Source: Petrosia ficiformis (lineage: Eukaryota > Porifera > Demospongiae > Haplosclerida > Petrosiidae). From it: 64,000 nucleotides of DNA. The position numbers and the translations under genes were made by a program. This document shows positions 1 to 12,834 of this stretch, in pieces (the stretch's first letter is position 1; every line of letters starts with the position of its first letter). Where the stretch lies: contig OX345636.1 in the NCBI GenBank assembly GCA_947044365.1, positions 8,762,001 to 8,826,000 on the forward strand, given 5' to 3'. Below the pieces are notes generated by a model that ran no database searches, was not told the origin of the DNA, and saw only the letters and a program-made list of their open reading frames with translations.

Positions 1-1584
1 CATGTATCATTGCTTTATAGAATGTATACTGAAGAGTAGTGAGCATGTATCATTGCTTTATAGAATGTATACTGAAGAGTAGTGAGCATGTATCATTGCT
101 TTATAGAATGTATACTGAAGAGTAGTGAGCATGTATCATTGCTTTATGGAATGTATACTGAAGAGTAGTGAGCATGTATCATTGCTTTATAGAATGTATA
201 CTGAAGAATAGTGAGCATGTATCATTGCTTTATAGAATGTATACTGAAGAGTAGTGAGCATGTGTCATTGCTTTATAGAATGTATACTGAAGAGTAGTGA
301 GCATGTATCATTGCTTTATAGAATGTATACTGAAGAGTAGTGAGCATGTATCATTGCTTTATAGAATGTATACTGAAGAGTAGTGAGCATGTATCATTGC
401 TTTATAGAATGTATACTGAAGAGTAGTGAGCATGTATCATTGCTTTATAGAATGTATACTGAAGAGTAGTGAGCATGTATCATTGCTTTATGGAATGTAT
501 ACTGAAGAGTAGTGAGCATGTATCATTGCTTTATAGAATGTATACTGAAGAGTAGTGAGCATGTATCATTGCTTTATAGAATGTATACTGAAGAGTAGTG
601 AGCATGTATCATTGCTTTATAGAATGTATACTGAAGAGTAGTGAGCATGTATCATTGCTTTATAGAATGTATACTGAAGAGTAGTGAGCATGTATCATTG
701 CTTTATAGAATGTATACTGAAGAGTAGTGAGCATGTATCATTGCTTTATAGAATGTATACTGAAGAGTAGTGAGCATGTGTCATTGCTTTATAGAATGTA
801 TGCTGAAGAGTAGTGAGCATGTATCATTGCTTTATAGAATGTATACTGATTTCTTGACTGTACACTGTATTAGTTGTTAGTTAGTGACAGTCATAGGTAT
901 TGTGACCCTTTTATCACTAGGCTCTTTTAGTTACTATTTCTTGACTGTACATTATACTAGTGATTAGTTAGTGACAGTCATGAAGAGTAGTGAGCATGTA
1001 TCATTGCTTTATAGAATGTATACTGAAGAGTAGTGAGCATGTATCATTGCTTTATAGAACGTATACTGAAGAATAGTGAGCATGTATCATTGCTTTATAG
1101 AATGTATACTGAAGAGTAGTGAGCATGTATCATTGCTTTATGGAATGTATACTGAAGAGTAGTGAGCATGTATCATTGCTTTATAGAATGTATACTGAAG
1201 AGTAGTGAGCATGTATCATTGCTTTATAGAATGTATACTGAAGAGTAGTGAGCATGTATCATTGCATTATAGAATGTATACTGAAGAGTAGTGAGCATGT
1301 ATCATTGCTTTATAGAATGTATACTGAAGAGTAGTGAGCATGTATCATTGCTTTATGGAATGTATACTGAAGAGTAGTGAGCATGTATCATTGCTTTATA
1401 GAATGTATGCTGAAGAGTAGTGAGCATGTATCATTGCTTTATAGAATGTATACTGAAGAGTAGTGAGCATGTATCATTGCATTATAGAATGTATGCTGAA
1501 AAGTAGTGAGCATGTATCATTGCTTTATAGAATGTATACTGAAGAGTAGTGAGCATGTATCATTGCTTTATAGAATGTATACTG
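1..1584. repeat. 43-bp satellite, two arrays
   Basis: Near-identical 43-bp units run head to tail from 1 to about 849 (about 20 copies) and from 981 to about 1584 (14 copies). Each unit starts CATGTATCATTGCTTTATAG and ends GAAGAGTAGTGAG. Variants are single bases (TATAG/TATGG, GTATAC/GTATGC, TGCTTT/TGCATT) scattered among units, as expected from unequal exchange. The array begins at the left edge of the window, so its full length is unknown. No coding function. Confidence 0.97.
850..980. repeat. Spacer unit between satellite arrays
   Basis: A roughly 130-bp segment with two related halves, each holding TTCTTGACTGTACA and TTAGTTAGTGACAGTCAT, separates the two 43-bp arrays. The same segment recurs at 1585-1757 after the second array, so array plus spacer forms a larger repeating block. 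Confidence 0.9.
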
Positions 1585-1757
1585 ATTTCTTGACTGTACA
1601 CTGTATTAGTTGTTAGTTAGTGACAGTCATAGGTATTGTGACCCTTTTATCACTAGACTCTTATAGTTACTATTTCTTGACTGTACATTGTACTAGTGAT
1701 TAGTTAGTGACAGTCATAGGTATTGTGACCCTTTTATCACTAGGCTCTTATAGTTAA
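1585..1757. repeat. Second copy of the satellite spacer
   Basis: This segment is nearly identical to 850-980 but keeps a complete second half (through CACTAGGCTCTTATAGTTA). It ends the satellite block; unique AT-rich sequence follows. Confidence 0.9.
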
Positions 1758-2840
1758 GCTTTGTAGTCTCCTATATCTCTAGAATGCCCCATATTATTAA
1801 GTTTCTGTCTCTATTACAATATATGATAATAATGGTAATGTAAAGGATAGAATGTGCTGACCTTTTATGTCTCTTCACAGTATAAAAATGTTGAACACAT
1901 GCTTACATTGTTTATCAAATTAATAATTTTTAATTATGTTTAAGTACATTTTTGGTATAATTTCTCTCTCCTTGACTTGTGTCATGTCTGCATGTGTTCA
2001 CATAGAATAGCATCAATACTTGAAGTATGTTGTTATTAGTACTAAAGATCCAGATACTCATAAACAATGTCATTGGGATGCAGGTTACTAACATGTATAT
2101 ATGTATTAGTACTGGGAAAAACCTTCAAAGGTACAAATCTTCATTAGTTCGTTAGGCAATCAAAGCTAAACTCTTCCTTCAAAGCTTCACTGCCATGTAT
2201 ATGCATGTGTCACATATGGATATACTTAATTAAAGAAGCTACATGTATGTCAATTCTGGAGGGCTCAGTCAATTAATGGGCATGGCACATACATGTAATG
2301 GAACATACACTTGACCTCTACATACCAGCAGGAAGAAGCTGCTTGTAGCTTACATAGAAAATAGCTATTCTGTTTGAAATACAAATGTATATTCCTAAAT
2401 TTCTACATGAATCTTTAAAATGGAAGGAAATAGGCAATCATAGATTCTTTATTTTTTCGTATACAGTATCTTGTTTACTTGTGCATTTATATGTGCGTAC
2501 ATTTTTCTAACATACAGATATACACATGTACTTACATGTATGTGTATGTATGTCTACATGTATATAATGTGTCCATTAGTAATAATCATATGTGATAATC
2601 ATATCGCCTACATGTAAATATTGCCATATCATGGTCACAAAAATAATAATTATTGTCCCATAAATTCAGGTGTTCAGTACCATCACATCTACATGTAAAT
2701 CAGTTTTCAACACTGTTTAGTCAACAAATAATAGGTATCAATTTGATTGTTGAATGAAATTACCTGTACATCCATATGTAAGGTAGCCAATACTTGCACA
2801 GACAATAATCATATTTTCATAATCACCCATCCCTAATTAT
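1758..2840. other. No gene seen
   Basis: AT-rich sequence with many ACATGTA words. I see no ORF with protein character and no splice-bounded coding segment. A degenerate interspersed repeat lies at about 2255-2400. Confidence 0.6.
2255..2400 (+). repeat. Degenerate partial copy of interspersed family G
   Basis: The stretch GGCTCAGTCAATTAATGGGC, the following GGCACAT, and the later CCAGCAGGAAGA match the reverse complement of 55500-55590 and, more weakly, 27025-27085. It is a truncated relative of the family described at 26873, 28853 and 55195. Confidence 0.6.
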
Positions 2841-3030
2841 AACTATTAATTATTAGGTACTTACCTCATGAGTACGATAGTCATTAGAACTATTAATTAT
2901 TAGGTACTTACCTCATGAGTATAATAGTCATTATAACTATTAATTATTAGGTACTTACCTCATGAGTACAATAGTCATTAAAACTATTAATTATATTAGG
3001 TACTTACCTCATGAGTACAATAGTCATTAG
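2841..3030. repeat. 47-bp tandem repeat, 4 copies
   Basis: Units start at 2841, 2888, 2935 and 2982. Each reads AACTATTAATTATTAGGTAC, then TTACCTCATGAGTA, then a TAGTCATT tail. The last copy has an inserted AT pair. The spacing is exactly 47 bp. Confidence 0.95.
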
Positions 3031-3055
3031 AATTCGTAACATACAATAATAATTA

Positions 3056-3511
<456 letters not shown>

Positions 3512-3769
3512 ATGAATTTATTTTCATAGCATCTCAGATTTACCTGTTTTATATGTAATTAAAAATAATTACGTGTACTTCATTGTAGGACTGGTTAATT
3601 AAAGGGCGTGGCACATGATTACATGACAGATTTATAAATATTGTATTATATACATGTATCAATAAAATAAGAATGAAGATAGTATTTTACTTCAAAGTAC
3701 ATGTACTGTACATGTACATGTATGTAGGAATGGATTACAAAAAAGTATGCAAACTTGTAATTTCATGAT

Positions 3770-3911
3770 GGATTGAGAGAAGGGCAATGAAATTAAGAAG
3801 TTCCACATACAAACTCTAGCATTCAGCATCTTTCCTTCAAATATACATGTATATTTCTGTTACTTTGTTTATGTCCGCGTAGTGATGTCACAATTCATTT
3901 CCGTCATTATT

Positions 3912-3971
<60 letters not shown>

Positions 3972-4190
3972 TATTATTCTTTTGAAGATTGGTTTTGAGG
4001 TGGTTGTCCTAGAATCCTTGTTGGTGCCATGTCCTCACTGTTCTAATTGCTTAACTCCTGGACCAATGTGGGTGGCATGACCAATTGTGGAACACGTGGT
4101 TAGCCGGTATTTAGTAATATTGTTGTAATATTCTTTTGTTGTGACCGATATCAAAATTGCCAATTATTTGAATGACTGTACAATATTACA
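3770..4190 (+). repeat. Interspersed family M, copy b with CT tract
   Basis: This is the longer copy: a 5' part (GTTCCACATACAAACTCTAG, CATTATTAGTCTCTCT), a CT tract at about 3913-3967, and the 3' part shared with 3291-3511. The 5' part is also present in copy c at 6440. Confidence 0.9.
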
Positions 4191-4335
4191 CTTAAGTTGT
4201 GATAGGTTTAGAATGTACTACACCTGACATGTACTATGCTTAGAACATACTACGCTTGCCTAGCTTAAATCGTGGAAGATGATATTAAGCTAGTATAAAT
4301 AATTATACTAATAGTATTATCATTATTATTATTAT
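4191..4335. other. No gene seen
   Basis: Short AT-rich stretch with an ATT microsatellite-like run near 4312-4334. No coding signal. Confidence 0.5.
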
Positions 4336-4576
4336 ATGGACACTGGATGAGTGGGGAGAGTTGGCTACCCATCAAATATCATTAACCCACCATTCCCAGT
4401 TCTCAAGACTGGACATTCAGTGTTCCATTTTTACTTCGCAATTTCTAAGCCATTGTGGTTGCTCATTTTCTAAGCCATTGTGGCTGATTATTATTTTTCT
4501 GAGTTGCTGTAATACATTCTAAGCCCTTTGCGCCTCTGCTTAATGAATTTTGTAAGCCATTGTGGCTGCTGGTTTG
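4336..4576 (+). repeat. Interspersed family H with internal 22-bp motif
   Basis: It begins CACTGGATGAGTGGGGAGAG and contains GGCTAC, AACCCACCATTCCC and several copies of TTTCTAAGCCATTGTGGCTG. The reverse complement of the same order occurs at 15973-16168, so the two copies are inverted relative to each other. Confidence 0.9.
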
Positions 4577-5379
4577 TTAGTAATTTGTCTACACCTATTG
4601 CTGGCATGCTAGGCACATGAATTTTCATGTACACATAATGTTTCTAAACCATTCTAAATTTTTAATATATACATGTACATGCATACATGTACATGTATGT
4701 ATATTTTGTATGTGGATGTACATGTGATGCGCAGTGTTGTCCCCAGAGTAATAACTATTACATAATAAATTGTGGGTGTGGTTAATTTATACTTGTGCTG
4801 TACATAACCAGGCTGTTATGCTGGAAAGCACAGCTAGTGCAGTTAGTAATACTGTTGGGCTTGAAGCTTCCTTTAGTACTATTATGAAATGGACAATATT
4901 ATAAAGTTACATATAGTAATAAATGACCACCTTATTTAAAAATATTTCTGGGAAGAATCCTCATGATGTGATATGTGTTGTTTCCTCTGTGCTTGCTCAC
5001 TCAGTACATAATTTTCCATGTACTTGTACATGTAGTTGTATATTATTTGCTGTGACTTCACCTTATATCAGACATGAATTAGAATTTGTATAACTTTGCT
5101 CTCTTTTCTTATCTGCATGTTTATGCAATGTGTATGCTATTACAAACGAGTGCCGTCAGGACGGGACCCTCGCCTACGTGGCAAGGTAATACAAACTATA
5201 ATTTTTTTCGAAATATAATATGCCAAAAGATTATAATTATCATTGCTCGTTTGTATGGTCATATAATAATGAGAATGTTTACTTCAGATAGTTTAGTTTG
5301 TGTATAAAACATATTAAGTTATAAAACCGCACTGGCATGTTAGTTTTTATAATAATATTATAATAGATATATATATACA
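4577..5379. other. No gene seen
   Basis: AT-rich sequence. A CAGTGTTGTCCCC stretch near 4733, followed by GGGTGTGGTTAATT, resembles the family J ends at 16171 and 22791. ORFs here are short and have no recognisable protein character. Confidence 0.5.
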
Positions 5380-5553
5380 TATATGTCATGATACGGCGAA
5401 ACATCAAAGTAAACCACAGGGATATATATATGATATAGCACCTGCCGTCGAAACAGACTACAAGAAAACAACACTTACCTTCTCCAAAGTGCCGACAAAA
5501 AGGTAGGAGAAGCGTGAGACATCAACAAAGGTTTCGCTGTATCATGACATATA
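5380..5553. mobile_element. Small inverted-repeat (MITE-like) element
   Basis: Terminal inverted repeats of about 23 bp: TATGTCATGATACGGCGAAAC at 5382-5403 is matched by the reverse complement at 5531-5553 with one or two mismatches. The 174-bp interior has no ORF. AT-dinucleotide runs flank both sides. A second short inverted repeat (GGTTATGTC ... GACATAACC, 5556-5582) follows at once. Confidence 0.65.
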
Positions 5554-5582
5554 TTGGTTATGTCTCGTGCTGTGACATAACC

Positions 5583-5598
5583 TATACATATATATATA

Positions 5599-5640
<42 letters not shown>
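5583..5640. repeat. AT dinucleotide microsatellite
   Basis: A run of TATATA with minor interruptions, next to the inverted-repeat element. Confidence 0.9.
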
Positions 5641-5641
<1 letters not shown>

Positions 5642-6440
5642 TATATAAACTAACATGTCACTACTTATTACTTTATAACTGAAAGATTTTAGTATCATTA
5701 TACTAGTCTCTTGTCTATACAATAAGTCTTACATTTTAGTCTCTATTATCTGAAAGAAGAAAGAAAGATCCTCAATTCGTCTTGTGAAATATTCCACAAA
5801 GACAGCATAGACAGGTCCTCAAAACTGCTGACGTTCGAGTAACGTGCACAGCACATGACTTTGAAAATTTGAAATTGGCGGAGTTTGAAAGTAATGGAGA
5901 ATGCTTGGAGCCAGTACTCGATGTTGTAGCAACCACTACCCAAATTTTGTTTGCTTTTATGTAGTGCTTTGCTAGCGATAGTCACGATACAGGAGTAGTT
6001 ATGTTTTGATGTGTCCAGATGCCTCCACGAGTCTTCTCAAGTCTGGAAACAGTAACCGTGAGTTATAAACATTGTGATAACTTTATAACCGAAATGTTTA
6101 AGAAGAATTCCTACGTACGTTATTTTTTTTTCCTTGTATAATTTGAAGTCTACCAGTACCCCTTTTGAAATGTCAATGTTTTTATTTTTCCAGAAAAATT
6201 GCTAACACACACACACACACACACACAAACACACAGACAAAACGATTACCGTACCCTTCCGCCTATGCTACGCGGAGAGGGTAATAATAACAGATTCACT
6301 TCTCAATCCCAAAGGATGGGCTATGATGTTTAATAAAACATGTTGAAAGACCATATCAGAGAGTATGGTAGTGCTCTCTGTATAGGGATGGCATGGAAAA
6401 CATTGGCCAACATGCAAGGTCATGATACATAGATGGTGCC
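5641..6440. other. No recognisable gene; CA microsatellite
   Basis: A 79-codon minus-strand ORF at 5746-5985 has ordinary amino-acid composition but no motif I recognise and no splice-bounded continuation. A CA run sits at 6207-6235. I would not call a gene here. Confidence 0.45.
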
Positions 6441-6700
6441 TGAGAAGCAAAATTAAATTAACAAGTTCCACCTAATAACTGTAGCATTCAACATCTTTTC
6501 TTCAGTATAATAATGCGTATGTTACTTTGTTTCTGTCGATTTCCACCATTATTAGTCTCTCTACCTCTCTTTCTCTCTCTAGGTTGTTGATCATATAAAT
6601 GTTCTTGTTGAAGATTGATTTTCAGTTGTTCAACCTACAATCTTTGTTGTGCCATGTCCTCACTGTTCTAATAGCTTACCTTCTGGACCTATACCTTTGT
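6440..6700 (+). repeat. Interspersed family M, copy c
   Basis: A diverged copy of 3770-4190: AACAAGTTCCACCTAATAAC, a short eroded CT tract, GAAGATTGATTTTCAGTTG, GTGCCATGTCCTCACTGTTC. The tract is much shorter than in copies a and b. Confidence 0.8.
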
Positions 6701-7269
6701 TACAATCTTCTCCCAAGCTTCACCCTTCAAATGAAGACCAAGGTAATATTATTATTTTATTGTGCTCTACTATAATCTGGAACTTGCCTTCATAAAGGAT
6801 GAAGGCAAGGTCTCTTGTATATGAACATACATGTAATGTTGCAATTATTTACATGTACATGTAATTTTATAAACTTACTTCATTTAGTCATATTTGGTTG
6901 GTTGATATTAAGCATCACTTAAAGTACATTATGTAAATACGTGTTGAAATATGCTATAAGCTTTTTTAGAGCACACCTCAAATGTTGCAACTATTATAAT
7001 GTGTGAGAGTAAGGTGCTTTAACTCATTTATAGTGATGCATACATGATTACCAAGTTTTCACATAACATACACGATGTACATATTCAATACAGGAAATAC
7101 GAAACTGTCAGACCTTTCATACACAAACACATTCTACTGTTCTGTATATACATTGTATAATACTGTACTATACTAAACAATACTGTGTTGTACTGTACTA
7201 TATCATGTTGCACTATACTGTACTATACTTATTATAGTGTCCTCTTTTTACATGTACATGTTCATATCA
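6701..7269. other. No gene seen
   Basis: AT-rich sequence with a small TACTGTACTATACT simple-sequence patch at about 7148-7225. No coding signal. Confidence 0.5.
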
Positions 7270-7935
7270 TATACATGTAGTCTAATACACCGCTCATTTT
7301 ACATTTATATGTACACATCTATAATACACACCTCATTGTACATTTACATGTACATACATCAAACATCTGTATTGTATATGTAAATGTAAAATGAGGGGTG
7401 TATTAGACTATATGATATGTACATGTAAATGTAAAATGAGGTTTGTATTAGACTACATGTATATGATATGTACATGGAAATGTAAAATGAAGGGTGTATT
7501 AGACTACATATATGTGATATAATGTACATGTAAATGAAAAAATGAGGGGTGTATAAGACTATATCATATGTACTTGTTCATGTAAATGTAAAATGAGGGT
7601 GTATTAGACTATATGATATGTACATGTACATGTACATGTAAATGTAAAATGAGGGATGTATTAGACTATATGATATGTACATATGAGGGTGTATTAGACT
7701 ATGTGATATGTACATGTACATGTACATGTAAAATGAAGGGTGTATTAGACTATATGATATGTACATATGAGGGTGTATTAGACTATATGATATGTACATG
7801 TACATGTACATGTAAATGTAAAATGAGGGATGTATTAGACTATATGATATGTACATATGAGGGTGTATTAGACTATATGATATGTACATGTAAATGTAAA
7901 ATGAGGGGTGTATTAGACTATATGATATGTACTAG
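7270..7935. repeat. Variable minisatellite
   Basis: Repeated GTACATGTAAATGTAAAATG, AGGGGTGTATTAGACTAT, ATGATAT. Units vary in length because the GTACAT block is itself repeated one to four times. ORFs on both strands across it are artefacts of the repeat. Confidence 0.93.
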
Positions 7936-8289
7936 TGGTACTTGAATGCCTAAATACCCGACTTTAAATTCAGTACCTGGATCCAAAATCATTACCCAAG
8001 GGTATTATGTGAACTGTACAGTAACTTATAAAACAGATAATGAGTGAAGATACATGTATGTCTTTCTTTGTAATCAAATAATTCACCTCCTGAACAATAC
8101 TGGAGAAAGAGAAAGTTCATAAGAACATTATCAATACACTGCTTAATGTGCTTATGTAGGGTTACCTCAAGTATGACATATATCATTTTTTATGTTTCTA
8201 TTATTTCAAACATTTGACAGATATGTTGATGATGTAACTTCTTTAGTGCTTTACTGAGTAAATGCGAAATGTGAGTAAATGATAAGTAC
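7936..8289. other. No gene seen
   Basis: AT-rich flank downstream of the hAT pseudogene. It may hold the eroded left end of that transposon, but no convincing terminal repeat or target duplication was found. Confidence 0.4.
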
Positions 8290-9624
8290 TTAATTAACCA
8301 GTCTAGTCTTCCACCTATGATATAAACATGCAGCTACCACTGGTATTGACAATAGAAACACTGATGAATCTAACTGGAAACGTCTAGTAAGGCCACTAGC
8401 TACACTCTACTTGAATTGCTTTATACCAGGTACATCAGTGTCTTTAATGTTGAGATGAACTTTAATTACCTGTGAAATGACTACAGCTATTATCTATCGA
8501 CACTGATGTATTTTCTTCAGCAGAGAGCCAAGTACTAGTTGCAGCTAGTGGCTTCAATAAATTGGAATTGGAAACTTTGCCCGTCATATGGTTTTGTGAC
8601 ATCTTTATCATATAAAACAGCCATGACTGCAGGTTGCTGAAATTGCACTACTTCTAGCATTTCATAGGTAGAATTCCATCTTGTTGCTACACATTGCTTA
8701 AGACAAATCCTGACAATGCCTAAAGAAACCTGTTCTGTTTTCAAAGCATCTGAAGATACGGTGGAATGTCTGAAGTGAGCCACTACTAACTTTTTGATAC
8801 GAACTATTAATTCTCGTACAGGTGTCACTTTGTTTAAGGCATCATCGATTGCTAATTGAAGGGTGTGCCCTGCACACTGCAGATGGAATGGGAAGTGGGC
8901 TGCAAGTTCCATTGCCAAGTTCATATCGGCAGAATTGTCATACACAGTAGTAAATACAGTTTCGGAAATTTCAAAGAGTTCCATAGCTGATTGTATGCAT
9001 GCAGCTATATTAATAGCTGTGTGTCTCTCTTCAAAATGCTCAGCCTTTAGTACAAAATTCTTCAACTCCCAGGTTTCAGTAATAAATTGAGCAGTTAGCG
9101 CTACATATGATGTTGTAGTACGACTTGTCCACAAGTCAATAGTCAAACTTATGAATTTACCATCCTTAGGAAGGGCAGGCTGTTACTTGAGGAAGGAGAT
9201 CCTTGTATCTTTTCTCGGTATACCTAACAATGGTTTGACGGCTAGGAAGTTTATAGTTAGGCTCAATTGAACGTCTAAAACCCTCATTACTAACAACAGA
9301 AAATGGGCACAAGTCATGAGTAATCATTTCACTGTTAAGTGTAGTGAGCATTAGGCTCTTTTCTCTAGAGCACGGCCTCGTATGTGCAACAACTGACTTG
9401 AAACCACAATCAAGGAGACTACTCTGGGTCTTTTTTACACCTTCTGTAGCATTCGTTAATTCTTCTGAATGAAGTCCCTGAAGATGTTTGAGTAAGGTGC
9501 TAGTGCTGGAGCCCATCTGTTTAGAGCATAACACACATGTTGCATTGTTCTTCTCCTTATTTTCTTTAAAAAAGCGTCAAACAACACTCGTTTTCTTTGT
9601 CTTACTTTGATTTGCTGTTGCCAT
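8290..9624 (-). pseudogene. hAT-superfamily transposase with BED finger, broken
   Basis: On the minus strand a BED zinc finger starts at 9624 (CVLC at about 9530, KHLQGLH at about 9480). It is followed by the hAT catalytic region with LTIDLWTSR, HTAINIAA, VYDNSADM, CAGHTLQLAID and ATRWNSTYEML, all typical of ZBED/hAT transposases. It is dead. The conserved Trp of the BED core is TGA at 9577-9579. A one-base frameshift lies at about 9166-9180, just before LTIDLWTSR. A second shift near 8535-8560 moves into the frame reading WLSAEENTSVSID. Further on, about 8290-8360 reads VAACLYHRWK where the family has a LDPRxK motif. The C-terminal dimerisation domain is not seen. The family moves DNA by cut and paste; this copy cannot make a full protein. 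Confidence 0.88.
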
Positions 9625-9884
9625 GCCTGACAATGTGGACACTATACTTGTAAACGCCCACAAATCAATTTTGATTTACGTACATATACATCTGGAAGAA
9701 GTTTGGTTGACGTTGCAAACGTTAAAGTTCAATGGCGAGTAAACAATGCGATGTGCTGAGTATCCGGGTAGCTGCTAATTTTAAAAGTTTGGTTACTCGG
9801 CTCCAAATTTTGTACCCGTGGCCAGCACTAATGTACGATAATAACGATATAGTGATATTTTCATCATTTACTTTATTATCTATC
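9625..9884. other. Probable right end of the hAT element, then unique DNA
   Basis: The higher-GC stretch to about 9830 ends CCAGCACTA, which reads TAGTGCTGG on the minus strand and resembles a hAT terminus. I could not match it to a left end with an 8-bp duplication. Confidence 0.4.
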
Positions 9885-12652
9885 ATCATGATATACATAC
9901 ACTTGTGTATGCACATGTGTATTAGACTGATCATGATATACATACACTTGTGTATCCACATGTGTATTAGCCTGATCATGATATACATACACTTGTGTAT
10001 GCACATGTGTATTAGACTGATCATGATATACATACACTTGTGTATGCACATGTGTATTAGACTGATCATGATATACATACACTTGTGTATGCACATGTGT
10101 ATTAGACTGATCATGATATACATACACTTGTGTATGCACATGTGTATTAGCCTGATCATGATATACATACACTTGTGTATGCACATGTGTATTAGACTGA
10201 TCATGATATACATACACTTGTGTATGCACATGTGTATTAGACTGATCATGATATACATACACTTGTGTATCCACATGTGTATTAGCCTGATCATGATATA
10301 CATACACTTGTGTATGCACATGTGTATTAGACTGATCATGATATACATACACTTGTGTATGCACATGTGTATTAGACTGATCATGATATACATACACTTG
10401 TGTATGCACATGTGTATTAGACTGATCATGATATACATACACTTGTGTATCCACATGTGTATTAGCCTGATCATGATATACATACACTTGTGTATGCACA
10501 TGTGTATTAGACTGATCATGATATACATACACTTGTGTATCCACATGTGTATTAGCCTGATCATGATATACATACACTTGTGTATGCACATGTGTATTAG
10601 AGTGATCATGATATACATACACTTGTGTATGCACATGTGTATTAGAGTGATCATGATATACATACACTTGTGTATGCACGTGTATTAGACTGATCATGAT
10701 ATACATACACTTGTGTATCCACATGTGTATTAGCCTGATCATGATATACATACACTTGTGTATGCACATGTGTATTAGACTGATCATGATATACATACAC
10801 TTGTGTATGCACATGTGTATTAGACTGATCATGATATACATACACTTGTGTATGCACATGTGTATTAGACTGATCATGATATACATACACTTGTGTATCC
10901 ACATGTGTATTAGACTGATCATGATATACATACACTTGTGTATGCACATGTGTATTAGACTGATCATGATATACATGTGTACATACACTTGTGTATGCAC
11001 ATGTGTATTAGACTGAACATGATATACATACACTTGTGTATGCACATGTGTATTAGACTGATCATGATATAAATACACTTGTGTATGCACATGTGTATTA
11101 GACTGATCATGATATACATACACTTGTGTATCCACATGTGTATTAGCCTGATCATGATATACATACACTTGTGTATGCACATGTGTATTAGAGTGATCAT
11201 GATATACATACACTTGTGTATGCACATGTGTATTAGAGTGATCATGATATACATACACTTGTGTATGCACGTGTATTAGACTGATCATGATATACATACA
11301 CTTGTGTATCCACATGTGTATTAGCCTGATCATGATATACATACACTTGTGTATGCACATGTGTATTAGACTGATCATGATATACATACACTTGTGTATG
11401 CACATGTGTATTAGACTGATCATGATATACATACACTTGTGTATGCACATGTGTATTAGACTGATCATGATATACATACACTTGTGTATCCACATGTGTA
11501 TTAGACTGATCATGATATACATACACTTGTGTATGCACATGTGTATTAGACTGATCATGATATACATGTGTACATACACTTGTGTATGCACATGTGTATT
11601 AGACTGAACATGATATACATACACTTGTGTATGCACATGTGTATTAGACTGATCATGATATAAATACACTTGTGTATCCACATGTGTATTAGACTGAACA
11701 TGATATACACACACTTGTGTATGCACATGTGTATTAGACTGATCATGATATACATACACTTGTGTATCCACATGTGTATTAGACTGATCATGATATAAAT
11801 ACACTTGTGTATCCACATGTGTATTAGACTGAACATGATATACACACACTTGTGTATGCACATGTGTATTAGACTGATCATGATATAAATACACTTGTGT
11901 ATCCACATGTGTATTAGACTGAACATGATATACACACACTTGTGTTTGCACATGTGTATCAGACTGATCATGATATACATACACTTGTGTATCCACATGT
12001 GTATTAGACTGATCATGATATAAATACACTTGTGTATGCACATGTGTATTAGACTGATCATGATATACATGTGTACATACACTTGTGTATGCACATGTGT
12101 ATTAGACTGAACATGATATACATACACTTGTGTATGCACATGTGTATTAGACTGATCATGATATAAATACACTTGTGTATCCACATGTGTATTAGACTGA
12201 ACATGATATACACACACTTGTGTATGCACATGTGTATTAGACTGATCATGATATACATACACTTGTGTATGCACATGTGTATTAGACTGATCGTGATATA
12301 CATACACTTGTGTATGCACATGTGTATTAGACTGATCATGATATACATGTACATACACTTGTGTATACACATGTGTATTAGAGTGATCATGATATACATA
12401 CACTTGTGTATGCACATGTGTATTAGACTGATCATGATATACATACACTTGTGCATGCACATGTGTATTAGACTGATCATGATATACATACACTTGTGTA
12501 TGCACATGTGTATTAGACTGATCATGATATACATACACTTGTGTATCCACATGTGTATTAGACTGATCATGATATACATACACTTGTGTATCCACATGTG
12601 TATTAGACTGATCATGATATACATACACTTGTGTATGCACATGTGTATTAGT
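9885..12652. repeat. 45-bp satellite array with higher-order repeat
   Basis: About 61 tandem 45-bp units of the form ATCATGATATACATACACTT, GTGTATGCACATGTGTATTA, GACTG. Variants include GTATCCAC for GTATGCAC, AGCCTG or AGAGTG for AGACTG, AACATG for ATCATG, and inserted ATGTGTAC. Because 45 is a multiple of 3 and the unit has few stops, ORFs up to 721 codons run through it on both strands. The repetitive translation and the presence of ORFs in several frames show they are not genes. A 591-bp higher-order period links 10676 with 11267 and 10966 with 11557. Confidence 0.97.
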
Positions 12653-12834
12653 AGACTTATGCATTTTACAGTCTTTATATGCAAGCCACAAAAAATGTGG
12701 ATGTGAGTTCCACTACATGTATTACTTTAGCCCTACTTGTAGTGGGTAAGACCAAAGTTTGGTGTTTTGCAGTCTAATTTGTGTTTTAGATGTTGTATTG
12801 GATCAGGTTAAGTGTTTATTATTATATACATGTA
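12653..12834. other. No gene seen
   Basis: Short unique stretch between the satellite and the next transposon. Confidence 0.5.

Noticed and set aside
1..1757. CRISPR array
   Set aside because: The units are contiguous with no unique spacers, and the surroundings are eukaryotic.
7930..9838. Complete hAT element around the BED transposase pseudogene
   Set aside because: The right end resembles a hAT terminus, but no matching left TIR or 8-bp duplication could be found.
9722..12706. ORFs of up to 721 codons on both strands
   Set aside because: They lie wholly in the 45-bp satellite; the unit length is a multiple of 3, and the translation is a 15-residue repeat in several frames.
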